A DNA stretch of 64,000 nucleotides from assembly GCF_030247195.1 (NCBI RefSeq), contig NC_080672.1:86015113-86079112 (forward strand), in the 5' to 3' direction. This DNA comes from Topomyia yanbarensis. Taxonomy: Eukaryota > Arthropoda > Insecta > Diptera > Culicidae. Shown here piece by piece: positions 21,974 through 31,554 of the stretch. A program made the position numbers and the translations under genes. The first letter of the stretch is position 1. The number at the start of each line of letters is the position of its first letter. The notes below the pieces were generated by a model, which was not told the origin of the DNA, did no database searches, and was given only the letters and a program-made list of their open reading frames with translations.

Positions 21974-23374
21974 CTGATTGAAATTGAACGGGAAACGGCA
22001 ACGAAAACACTCAAATAAAACGTGTTTTTTTCATTTTCGTACAGAAACTGTCTGACAGTCAATAGGGCGACCAACTACTAGATTATTTCTCCTATAGATA
22101 GGTTACACAATCTCTCTGAAAATCGACAACGTAATCCCTAATTCTAATTTTTTGGGCAAATATGGTTATTGTAGTTTTTATGGATCTACTAGTGTTGACA
22201 ACTGTATTCGAAAAAAAATCACGCACACAATAAAAGCCGTTAACAATTTTCTTTACCTGCACTACCTGGAAATAAATTGCTGCTACATGACAATGTTTTT
22301 ATATCATTGTTCTATTGAACCTCTTCTTCAAACTAAAACTTCCACAACTTATCCTTGAATCCATTTATCAGGTTTATGACATTGGTAGGGTTCACTTTTT
22401 TAGTCACTTTCAACCACAGTTATTTTATGTTCATTTTTAGACACAATTGAGTTTTTATAAAGGATGATGGCTAAAAATATCTCGATATGGCAAAGTTCTG
22501 AAGTGGTGGGAAGATTGACTGTTTTAGTACAAAACAATATTACTGGTTCAGTATTATTCTAAGGCGGTCCAGTCCGGGCATAGAGGATGATGTTAAATTT
22601 GGCTATAACTGAGTCACACCTTCGTGAGACATCAAAAAGCATTTGTTTTTGGAAACATTCCTCCTTGCAGATTTATCCGTAGACGATATGGTAAAGATCT
22701 GGTTCAATTTATCCCAAACGCATATCGCTTGACTGACAAATGTTTTTTGACTGACAAATTTTAGACAGGTTCTTCTTCTACTTCTTGTACAGCTTCATTG
22801 CGTAAGTTTTGGACACCGTCTTTTGATTGTAGCTACGATGCCATCCGAATTATGCATACATATATAGCCAAAAACGTTTCAATTTTTTGCTGAAAGTTGG
22901 ATCGGCGCTTGATTCAATACCTCATTTCTAGCCAGATCAATGTACGATTTCGAACTTCTCTGCTACCGATTCATCGATAAGCGCTGTTAGGATATTGCAT
23001 AAAGTTAGCCAATATCCACAGGCAACACACACAAAATCATTACTTTTCTGTTGAAATATTGAAACAGAGTTGTTGTATTGTACATTAATTCATTGATTCA
23101 AAGTGCAGTTTGAAAAACAAGGTCTTATCCATACCCCGGTATTTCCCATTATTCCGATAACATCTTCCTGATGTCAGAACACCGAAAATATGAAATGTTT
23201 TAAAGTTACATTGATGAGACAAATCTTATCTCTGAAGCATGACAGATATAATGTAAGATTCACAAAAGAATTTTATGACAATGTAGATTGCTTTTATTTA
23301 TCATTCGTTTGAATTAAAAATACCCCTGCTGTAAATCGGGTTCTATTTTACTTATTTCGGCCATTCGTTTTCTA
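21974..23374. other. No gene; short copy of the dispersed repeat at ~22085-22130
   Basis: AT-rich intergenic sequence. 'tttctcctatagataggtta' with downstream 'ctctctgaaaatcgac' matches the start of the dispersed mosquito repeat. Nothing else is recognisable. Confidence 0.45.
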
Positions 23375-24517
23375 CTACAATCTTCGCTGCTGCAAGTGTC
23401 TAAGAGAATAAATCTTACCCATCAACCCATTTCGTGATTCAGACCGCCAATTGCCCTCCTGAGAACTTGGCAGTAACCAGTACATTGGTGCATTGTTCCG
23501 CTCGCCTCTATGCTCCAACAGATTCGGGAGCATTGCTTCCAACGAATTTATGAGCTGCTCGTCAAAGGATCTTGGCTGATATATAGTCGGGATCAGTCCC
23601 ACATATGCCGGCTGATTCTTATTGCAACCACTAGTGCATTGCTGCGGAATAACGTGAGTATTGGTTGCTGCACAGTTATTTGGAGCTAAAAGAGAAAAAA
23701 TTGTAACATGTATTAAAAGAAAAAAAGATCAGGTGCTTACCTAGCAAGTTGACACCAAGACCTTGCCCAAGTCCTTGCAATAAACCACCAACCAATCCAC
23801 CCAGAAGACCCCCTAAAGCTCCACCAACTGGAGCCAGTGCCGTTGCCGCCGGTACATTCGATTGGGCAGTACCATCTGGCCGGCAACTGTGTGGCTCCCG
23901 ATTTGGCATAGGCTTAGGTGGAGCTGGAACGATGGCAATCGAGGAACTGGAGCTCACTCCACAAACGCTGCTCACTTCGCAGCGGATGAAGATCTGCTGT
24001 TTCGGCACCCTTCGGAGGTGGATTTGTTGCAACCATGTACAATTGTACGGGCTGATTCGGTTGAATTACACGATAACCACGGGCATCGGTAACGTAATGG
24101 GTTAGCTGAAGTTGGCCGGAATCATCTCTGTAGCCATGGCAGCCATATGCGATTCCGTCGATACCGCGGTTCTCGTGGTGGAACTGGCCATTTTCGCTAA
24201 CATCGTGACCGAACTGGTTAGACTCTGTATGGGATAAAATGGGAACACGTCAAATATTTGTTATTATTAGTAATATGAATGCTTATTCATAAAAAAATTA
24301 AAATTCATGTAATTCAAAGCTAACCTTTTAGAGAAATAGAGTCATAAAGTTGTGGCTTAGCTTCCAAATGGATCTGATCTTTGTCGTTCCCTTCGGTCGA
24401 TAAAACGTTTAATGCACAAATCTGCAAGTTAAATGGGTACAATTTGTAGTTCTACAAAACATCTTTCAGGTGTTAACTTACAAAAATCAGCAATTTCCAA
24501 ACAGAGCACGCGATCAT
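23375..24517 (-). CDS. Secreted protein with Rebers-Riddiford-like cuticle domain, four exons, one frameshift
   Basis: Exon 1 is 24517-24482, exon 2 24421-24325, exon 3 24224-23741 and exon 4 23685-23375. Donors are GTAAGT, GTTAGC and GTAAGC; acceptors all end AG, and phases 0/1/1 agree once one base is discounted. Exons 1-2 encode a signal peptide (MIACSVWKLLIFICALNVLS). Exon 3 has a chitin-binding-type stretch with HYVTDARGYRVIQP, close to the RR pattern G-x6-[YF]-x-A-[DGN]-x2-G-[FY] but with Thr for Ala. After it comes a Gly/Leu-rich hydrophobic stretch (GGALGGLLGGLVGG). The two halves of exon 3 are in different frames: a single extra G in the run near 24009-24012 would explain it. Corrected length is about 308 residues. 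Expected role: structural cuticle protein. Alternatives are a recent pseudogene or a sequencing error. Confidence 0.75.
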
Positions 24518-24638
24518 TGCTACAGATTTCAACAATTTTTCAGCGCCTTAAAAATTTTGCGAATGCCGACTCGTTATTTTACTGGGAGATTGTTGTTTAA
24601 CTTTTCAGTAAATTCTTTCAGTAGCTCAACTCGAAATC

Positions 24639-24700
24639 CGAACAGTCCCAACGATGCTGCTTCACTGACGACCTCAACCCTTGGCAGGACCTATTTAAAG
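24639..24700 (-). promoter_or_regulatory. Core promoter of the cuticle-type gene (TATA + initiator)
   Basis: On the minus strand TTTAAATA (24699-24692) is followed by the arthropod initiator TCAGTG with A+1 at 24666, about 32 bases from the start of the TATA-like box. GGATTT at +28 to +33 is one base from the DPE consensus. The 5' UTR to the ATG would be about 149 nt with no intron. Confidence 0.65.
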
Positions 24701-24739
24701 CAAATCGTCCTAGACGATGCACCATTGTCCTGAAGCGAT

Positions 24740-25369
24740 TAATTGCACACTTTGGACAGTCACATTTCGAACAGATTAAAACTATAGATCCCTTCTGGTT
24801 CCAGTCATTCTCATCATGAGCTAAATTTGATGTGACTCTTGCACAGAACATGTTTTCAATGCTGACATAAGTTGTTGATACCCAGATCACGAATGCGTTG
24901 GTATATTTACCTACAATCTGCATTCTGCAATGCAGATGTCAAGGGACGAAATAAAATGAAATCAAATTAGATAATTGTTGGTAATCCTGCTTGCGGTAAG
25001 AGCATAAAAGCGAAAGGATTAATTCTTCATTATGCAGCGGCTGCAATTGTTCATGCCGCGCATGGCGCAACCGTGGATGATCTGGAAACAAATGCGTTAT
25101 GTGTAGCACTTTAGCTCAGTTTGACTGACAGCCGTGCAGTGAGATATCTTGGAAGTATCTAAAGCTAGATACGTTGTTGGTCGAAAAAAAATATTAAATT
25201 TGGATAATTGTGTTTAGGTAGCGTACTTTTCTCAAGAAGGTATTATTTTTTTAAAAGTTTTTTTTAATTCGCATTTTTTTCTACTATGACCTCATAAAAC
25301 AGTTGATAGTAACTTTGCTGTTTTACCTATATAATCTTTCAACAATCAATTTCTACCACTTAAATGTAG
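24740..25369. other. No gene
   Basis: Upstream flank of the cuticle-type gene. No frame or repeat I recognise. Confidence 0.4.
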
Positions 25370-25990
25370 GGGGACCGGGGCTATTAAGACAGTGGAGGTA
25401 ATTCGGCCTGACAAGTAGATGACAGATATCGATACTTGAGGCCATTTAGAAAACCAACATGGCAACTTCCGGTTCAGTGGAATTCTCTAATGGTACCATG
25501 AAAATTTTTGCAACGGGTTTGACGAGTAGTCGCCAAAAGGCCTTTGGAATACCAAGATGGCGACTTCCAGTCTAACGGAATTTTCTATAACCCAATCAGT
25601 ATGCATATGTTTAGAGCGGGTCTAATGGGCGCATGATAGAGATTAATGTCTGAGGCCATTTTGAAATACGAAATGGCAACTATGGGCTTAGCGATACTCT
25701 GTATAACTCAGACAACGTGACTCAGACAACAGCTTTAGACATCGATATCTGGCGTCTACTCGCCAAGCCCGTTCCAAAAATACCCTTATTGATTAGGTTT
25801 TAAAAAATACCGCGAAGCCAGAAGTCGCCATCTTGATTTTTAAACTTGTCTCTGACATCAATATTTGGCGTCTACTCGTTAATACTGTTCCGAAAACAAC
25901 CATATTGCTGAAATGCAGACCAAAAGAAATTCTCAAGATCCGACTTTTCCAAAACTTTTCTATGGAATTAGAATGCAAGCAGAAACCGTG
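25370..25990. repeat. Complex inverted-repeat element, MITE-like
   Basis: Starts with TAGGGGGACCGGGGCTA, like the ends of the 19916-20790 MITE. Inside, blocks near 25460-25535 ('atggcaacttccgg...acgggtttgacgagtag') and 25550-25640 recur inverted near 25755-25840 and 25850-25925 ('ctactcgccaagcccgtt...gaagtcgccatcttg'). I could not define a right end or a target duplication. Confidence 0.5.
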
Positions 25991-26437
25991 CTACTTGCAA
26001 ATGTTCTGAATGTTGACACCGTTCAAGTGTTGCGCAGGGAATCAGTAGTTAATAAGGCTTGGGTGTAGCAGAACATCTTTCAATGTGCAACTTCTGGTAA
26101 CCCTAAAGTGTTTATTGTGATCAATACCTGTGCTGGCGGGATCCGAACGTAGATCGTGGAAGGAAAGGGAAAGGATGTCCGATACTTGCTTTTGCTAGAG
26201 GCCTACTACACAAGTATCACGGGAGGAGGATATTTGTTTGTAAGTATAGGGGTGCTACGAAGTCAAAGACTGACACCAGAGAAGTGACTCCACTATCTGG
26301 ACTAGATATCGACCCAACGGCATTACTTCTCTTCTGAAGTAAGACGTGACCACAGATTTGTACACCTTAGAAAAGTTTTAAACGATCTCTGCTGGGATTG
26401 AACGCAGACCAAGTGGGATGGGTGGCGGTCAAGCTTA
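25991..26437. other. No gene; left flank of the 7-bp array
   Basis: Two minus-strand segments resemble Pol III B boxes (near 26139-26150, 'acgttcggatccc', and 26398-26410, 'gcgttcaatccca'), possibly tRNA-derived SINE tails. Support is weak. Confidence 0.3.
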
Positions 26438-26493
26438 CCACCGACGCCGTCAGAAAAGTGAAAAGCCACCGACGCCGTCAGAAAAGTGAAAAG
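26438..26493 (+). repeat. 28-bp perfect direct duplication at the left edge of the array
   Basis: Positions 26438-26465 and 26466-26493 are identical (starting ccaccgacgccgtcag and ending in one and a half array units). Confidence 0.85.
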
Positions 26494-29312
26494 TGAAAAG
26501 TGAAAAGTGAAAAGTGAAAAGTGAAAAGTGAAAAGTGAAAAGTGAAAAGTGAAAAGTGAAAAGTGAAAAGTGAAAAGTGAAAAGTGAAAAGTGAAAAGTG
26601 AAAAGTGAAAAGTGAAAAGTGAAAAGTGAAAAGTGAAAAGTGAAAAGTGAAAAGTGAAAAGTGAAAAGTGAAAAGTGAAAAGTGAAAAGTGAAAAGTGAA
26701 AAGTGAAAAGTGAAAAGTGAAAAGTGAAAAGTGAAAAGTGAAAAGTGAAAAGTGAAAAGTGAAAAGTGAAAAGTGAAAAGTGAAAAGTGAAAAGTGAAAA
26801 GTGAAAAGTGAAAAGTGAAAAGTGAAAAGTGAAAAGTGAAAAGTGAAAAGTGAAAAGTGAAAAGTGAAAAGTGAAAAGTGAAAAGTGAAAAGTGAAAAGT
26901 GAAAAGTGAAAAGTGAAAAGTGAAAAGTGAAAAGTGAAAAGTGAAAAGTGAAAAGTGAAAAGTGAAAAGTGAAAAGTGAAAAGTGAAAAGTGAAAAGTGA
27001 AAAGTGAAAAGTGAAAAGTGAAAAGTGAAAAGTGAAAAGTGAAAAGTGAAAAGTGAAAAGTGAAAAGTGAAAAGTGAAAAGTGAAAAGTGAAAAGTGAAA
27101 AGTGAAAAGTGAAAAGTGAAAAGTGAAAAGTGAAAAGTGAAAAGTGAAAAGTGAAAAGTGAAAAGTGAAAAGTGAAAAGTGAAAAGTGAAAAGTGAAAAG
27201 TGAAAAGTGAAAAGTGAAAAGTGAAAAGTGAAAAGTGAAAAGTGAAAAGTGAAAAGTGAAAAGTGAAAAGTGAAAAGTGAAAAGTGAAAAGTGAAAAGTG
27301 AAAAGTGAAAAGTGAAAAGTGAAAAGTGAAAAGTGAAAAGTGAAAAGTGAAAAGTGAAAAGTGAAAAGTGAAAAGTGAAAAGTGAAAAGTGAAAAGTGAA
27401 AAGTGAAAAGTGAAAAGTGAAAAGTGAAAAGTGAAAAGTGAAAAGTGAAAAGTGAAAAGTGAAAAGTGAAAAGTGAAAAGTGAAAAGTGAAAAGTGAAAA
27501 GTGAAAAGTGAAAAGTGAAAAGTGAAAAGTGAAAAGTGAAAAGTGAAAAGTGAAAAGTGAAAAGTGAAAAGTGAAAAGTGAAAAGTGAAAAGTGAAAAGT
27601 GAAAAGTGAAAAGTGAAAAGTGAAAAGTGAAAAGTGAAAAGTGAAAAGTGAAAAGTGAAAAGTGAAAAGTGAAAAGTGAAAAGTGAAAAGTGAAAAGTGA
27701 AAAGTGAAAAGTGAAAAGTGAAAAGTGAAAAGTGAAAAGTGAAAAGTGAAAAGTGAAAAGTGAAAAGTGAAAAGTGAAAAGTGAAAAGTGAAAAGTGAAA
27801 AGTGAAAAGTGAAAAGTGAAAAGTGAAAAGTGAAAAGTGAAAAGTGAAAAGTGAAAAGTGAAAAGTGAAAAGTGAAAAGTGAAAAGTGAAAAGTGAAAAG
27901 TGAAAAGTGAAAAGTGAAAAGTGAAAAGTGAAAAGTGAAAAGTGAAAAGTGAAAAGTGAAAAGTGAAAAGTGAAAAGTGAAAAGTGAAAAGTGAAAAGTG
28001 AAAAGTGAAAAGTGAAAAGTGAAAAGTGAAAAGTGAAAAGTGAAAAGTGAAAAGTGAAAAGTGAAAAGTGAAAAGTGAAAAGTGAAAAGTGAAAAGTGAA
28101 AAGTGAAAAGTGAAAAGTGAAAAGTGAAAAGTGAAAAGTGAAAAGTGAAAAGTGAAAAGTGAAAAGTGAAAAGTGAAAAGTGAAAAGTGAAAAGTGAAAA
28201 GTGAAAAGTGAAAAGTGAAAAGTGAAAAGTGAAAAGTGAAAAGTGAAAAGTGAAAAGTGAAAAGTGAAAAGTGAAAAGTGAAAAGTGAAAAGTGAAAAGT
28301 GAAAAGTGAAAAGTGAAAAGTGAAAAGTGAAAAGTGAAAAGTGAAAAGTGAAAAGTGAAAAGTGAAAAGTGAAAAGTGAAAAGTGAAAAGTGAAAAGTGA
28401 AAAGTGAAAAGTGAAAAGTGAAAAGTGAAAAGTGAAAAGTGAAAAGTGAAAAGTGAAAAGTGAAAAGTGAAAAGTGAAAAGTGAAAAGTGAAAAGTGAAA
28501 AGTGAAAAGTGAAAAGTGAAAAGTGAAAAGTGAAAAGTGAAAAGTGAAAAGTGAAAAGTGAAAAGTGAAAAGTGAAAAGTGAAAAGTGAAAAGTGAAAAG
28601 TGAAAAGTGAAAAGTGAAAAGTGAAAAGTGAAAAGTGAAAAGTGAAAAGTGAAAAGTGAAAAGTGAAAAGTGAAAAGTGAAAAGTGAAAAGTGAAAAGTG
28701 AAAAGTGAAAAGTGAAAAGTGAAAAGTGAAAAGTGAAAAGTGAAAAGTGAAAAGTGAAAAGTGAAAAGTGAAAAGTGAAAAGTGAAAAGTGAAAAGTGAA
28801 AAGTGAAAAGTGAAAAGTGAAAAGTGAAAAGTGAAAAGTGAAAAGTGAAAAGTGAAAAGTGAAAAGTGAAAAGTGAAAAGTGAAAAGTGAAAAGTGAAAA
28901 GTGAAAAGTGAAAAGTGAAAAGTGAAAAGTGAAAAGTGAAAAGTGAAAAGTGAAAAGTGAAAAGTGAAAAGTGAAAAGTGAAAAGTGAAAAGTGAAAAGT
29001 GAAAAGTGAAAAGTGAAAAGTGAAAAGTGAAAAGTGAAAAGTGAAAAGTGAAAAGTGAAAAGTGAAAAGTGAAAAGTGAAAAGTGAAAAGTGAAAAGTGA
29101 AAAGTGAAAAGTGAAAAGTGAAAAGTGAAAAGTGAAAAGTGAAAAGTGAAAAGTGAAAAGTGAAAAGTGAAAAGTGAAAAGTGAAAAGTGAAAAGTGAAA
29201 AGTGAAAAGTGAAAAGTGAAAAGTGAAAAGTGAAAAGTGAAAAGTGAAAAGTGAAAAGTGAAAAGTGAAAAGTGAAAAGTGAAAAGTGAAAAGTGAAAAG
29301 TGAAAAGTGAAA
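26481..29312 (+). repeat. Homogeneous 7-bp tandem array (GAAAAGT)n, about 404 copies, 2.83 kb
   Basis: Every unit I read between 26481 and about 29312 is identical. The left edge is sharp. At the right edge units decay to AAAGGTG (three times), AAAAGGG, AAAAGTG and AAAGATG up to about 29350. Because 7 is not a multiple of 3, every minus-strand frame translates to the same stop-free heptapeptide repeat (FHFSLFT), giving spurious frames of about 1000 codons at 26323-29388; these are not genes. The plus strand has TGA in all frames. Confidence 0.97.
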
Positions 29313-29350
29313 GGTGAAAGGTGAAAGGTGAAAAGGGAAAAGTGAAAGAT

Positions 29351-31049
29351 GAGAAAAGAAAAGTGAAGTTTGAAAATTTATATGGCAAAAGAGCAATATT
29401 GAAAGCGTAATGTGATGTTTGTAATGTGCTATGTAGAAAATGAAATTTTAAATGTAGGATGACAATAGGAATCGAATCCTGCAGTAAAATAAAAATTAAT
29501 GTGAAAAGTTAATATTTATTAGAGAAAGTTAATTGGTCAATAATCTAGAGGCGATAGATCAAAATCAAATATAAATTGTAAAGTTCACGCGAAATTAAAA
29601 AAAAAATCAACTATCAAAAGATTGAAAATCTAAAGTCTAGAGCCAATGACGAATATGTGGAATTGAATAACTAGGCTTAAATTTTATAAAAATTGATTTA
29701 AGTTTTGATTTAGTCGAACATCTCGCCGACCTGTTAGGAGATCTAGGGAAAAAATATAATTATAAATCACCTACCAGTTATATTGATAGTAGCTTTCGCA
29801 TTTACAGGTTCAACAGCTCCTCCTAAAATCGGTTCACTGTTCGTAAACAAACCTGGCGACGTATCATTCATCAATCTTCTTACTTGGTTCCTCTCTTTGT
29901 TAGAAATGTTCGCTCGTGCCGCCGCCACATTGCAACACGATGCAAATGACATTATTTACAAACATTCGTCCTGCTGAACAATTCCTGCTACGACACTTTT
30001 GATTACATTGTCCGGTCATCGTCATCATCGCCGAGTTAGGGATCCGAATTACAATCGGTGAAAATATTGCGCACACCGATCAAGATATTCCGTCTGAAAT
30101 CAATCTTCGACTGGTGCATGCACTGCACATGCGCTATAGATCACCCACAATAAAGAGCGGCTAGTCACTCGTGAACATCTAATAGATAATACGCCGCTTC
30201 AGGATAGTATCGAACTCCTTCGCCCTGAAGCGATTGCCGGCCATCGGTCAGTTATATTTGTTCGTCGCGATCAACCGGTTCCAAACTGTCGAATCAGTCA
30301 GTTTAATCGTGTGAACAAAGGAAAGCGTTACAATGTGTTAGATATTGTATAATGTGCAGGATTGTACGATACCAATCAGTTAACGAATCTGTGGAATGGA
30401 GAACAATCCGAGAAAGGACTCCTGCGGAAAGAACAACAAAAGCATCATCAATGGGCTTAGTGTACGCAGCTCAGTGTTTGAAAAATTTGTTTTCATCGAT
30501 TCGTTTCACTGTAAATCAAATCGCCGCATTCATCAGCACACGTGAAACGATTGACAAGTCTGCCAGTTGACTCGAAGAAATTAACCAATTATGTGGGGTT
30601 ATGAAGATAGATCAAAACCAAAACATTTCAGTTCGTTATAGAAGTGACACACGTGCCGAGCTAATCGCCTTTATCCAGCTGCGTCAGACCGGGCGGAAGC
30701 AACTGAGACGGCTTCTGGACACGAGCCAAATATTTTCTCAATTAAAATTTCAAACTGTGGTTTGGAAGTGAAATGTTCAAACTGCTGATTTTTGTGTTAG
30801 TACGTACAATAACCGCCGTGTATCATTAACTAGTTGAGAATCTAAATCTATTTTTGATGAATATTTTTGGACTTTGGTTTACCGATATCGAAATAGAACT
30901 TGGACATGACACTGTCGATGAATGAAATCAAATTGGGCACATCGCCGTCTGAATTGACGTTGTTGGCCGAGGAGGTAAAAAAAAGTGTAAATGAAAATGG
31001 TGAATGTGTGTGGTTTGAATATAGTATTGCTCCGGTAGTTTGTCTAGAC
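29351..31049. other. Mostly gene-free; candidate exons only
   Basis: AT-rich to about 29760, then mixed sequence. A hairpin-like CGCTTCAGG...CCCTGAAGCG lies near 30201-30230. A short plus-strand frame at 30910-30979 starts ATG and ends at a GAG|GTAAAA donor-like site but has no other support. The minus-strand candidate exon is listed separately. Confidence 0.35.
29767..29952 (-). CDS. Candidate coding exon, unknown protein
   Basis: ATG-initiated minus-strand frame whose last codons run into an ACTG|GTAGGT donor-like site before the in-frame TGA. It is not a shadow of any gene I called. The product (about 60 residues) matches nothing I know and I found no partner exon. It could be chance. Confidence 0.18.
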   Translation of the reverse strand: MSFASCCNVAAARANISNKERNQVRRLMNDTSPGLFTNSEPILGGAVEPVNAKATINITGR

Positions 31050-31256
31050 CAGCGGTTCTCAACCTTTTTGTACTACTGATACTACCTTCAAAATTAGCTC
31101 GGGTTGTCGATTATGTATACTACTATATACCATTTTCAATATGTTATGAGAGCATGCTAGACATATCCATTCGGAAATGATATTTCACGTCGCGGATCCC
31201 CAGCAACTGTTTCACGAGCCCTACGAGGTCCGCGAATCCCAGGCTGAGAATCGTTG
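31050..31256. mobile_element. hAT-type MITE, 207 bp
   Basis: Left end CAGCGGTTCTCAACC; right end in reverse complement CAACGATTCTCAGCC. Flanks GTCTAGAC (31042-31049) and GTCTAGAT (31257-31264) are a 7/8 duplication centred on CTAG. CAG.GGTTCTCAA.C ends with CTAG-centred 8-bp sites are known from Buster/Charlie-type hAT elements. Confidence 0.85.
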
Positions 31257-31554
31257 GTCTAGATGACATAGCTCGCATGCATTCGCAAAGAATTTTCTCT
31301 TCTGCTTGGTTTGAAATTCCCTCGCATCTTTAGTTTAGAGTATCCACTGAATCCCACTTCTACGGACCCGAATATTTACTTCAAGAAAAGCAAGAAGGAC
31401 GCTAGAACGTTACATAACATGTTTTTACTAGAGGATTTTTTTTAGGATTTGATTACGTACTAGAGGGCGAGGGTGGATGTGGTATGGAAATTTGTGACAA
31501 TTTGTTACATAAGCGGAGGGGAGTCAATTTTGTGCAAATTTTGCGTTACATAAT

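Noticed and set aside
26481..29312. Resemblance of GAAAAGTGAAA to interferon-regulatory-factor binding sites
   Set aside because: That is a vertebrate regulatory element; a homogeneous 400-copy array in an insect is better explained as a simple satellite.
26481..29312. Possible telomeric repeat
   Set aside because: Dipterans are not known to use short G-rich telomerase repeats, both flanks are ordinary interstitial sequence, and the motif has no telomere-like G block.
26481..29312. CRISPR-like array
   Set aside because: Seven-bp units with no spacers; the genome is eukaryotic.
26323..29396. Two open frames of 972 and 1021 codons on the minus strand
   Set aside because: They are translations of the 7-bp array, which has no stop in any minus frame; heptapeptide repeats FHFSLFT arise mechanically.
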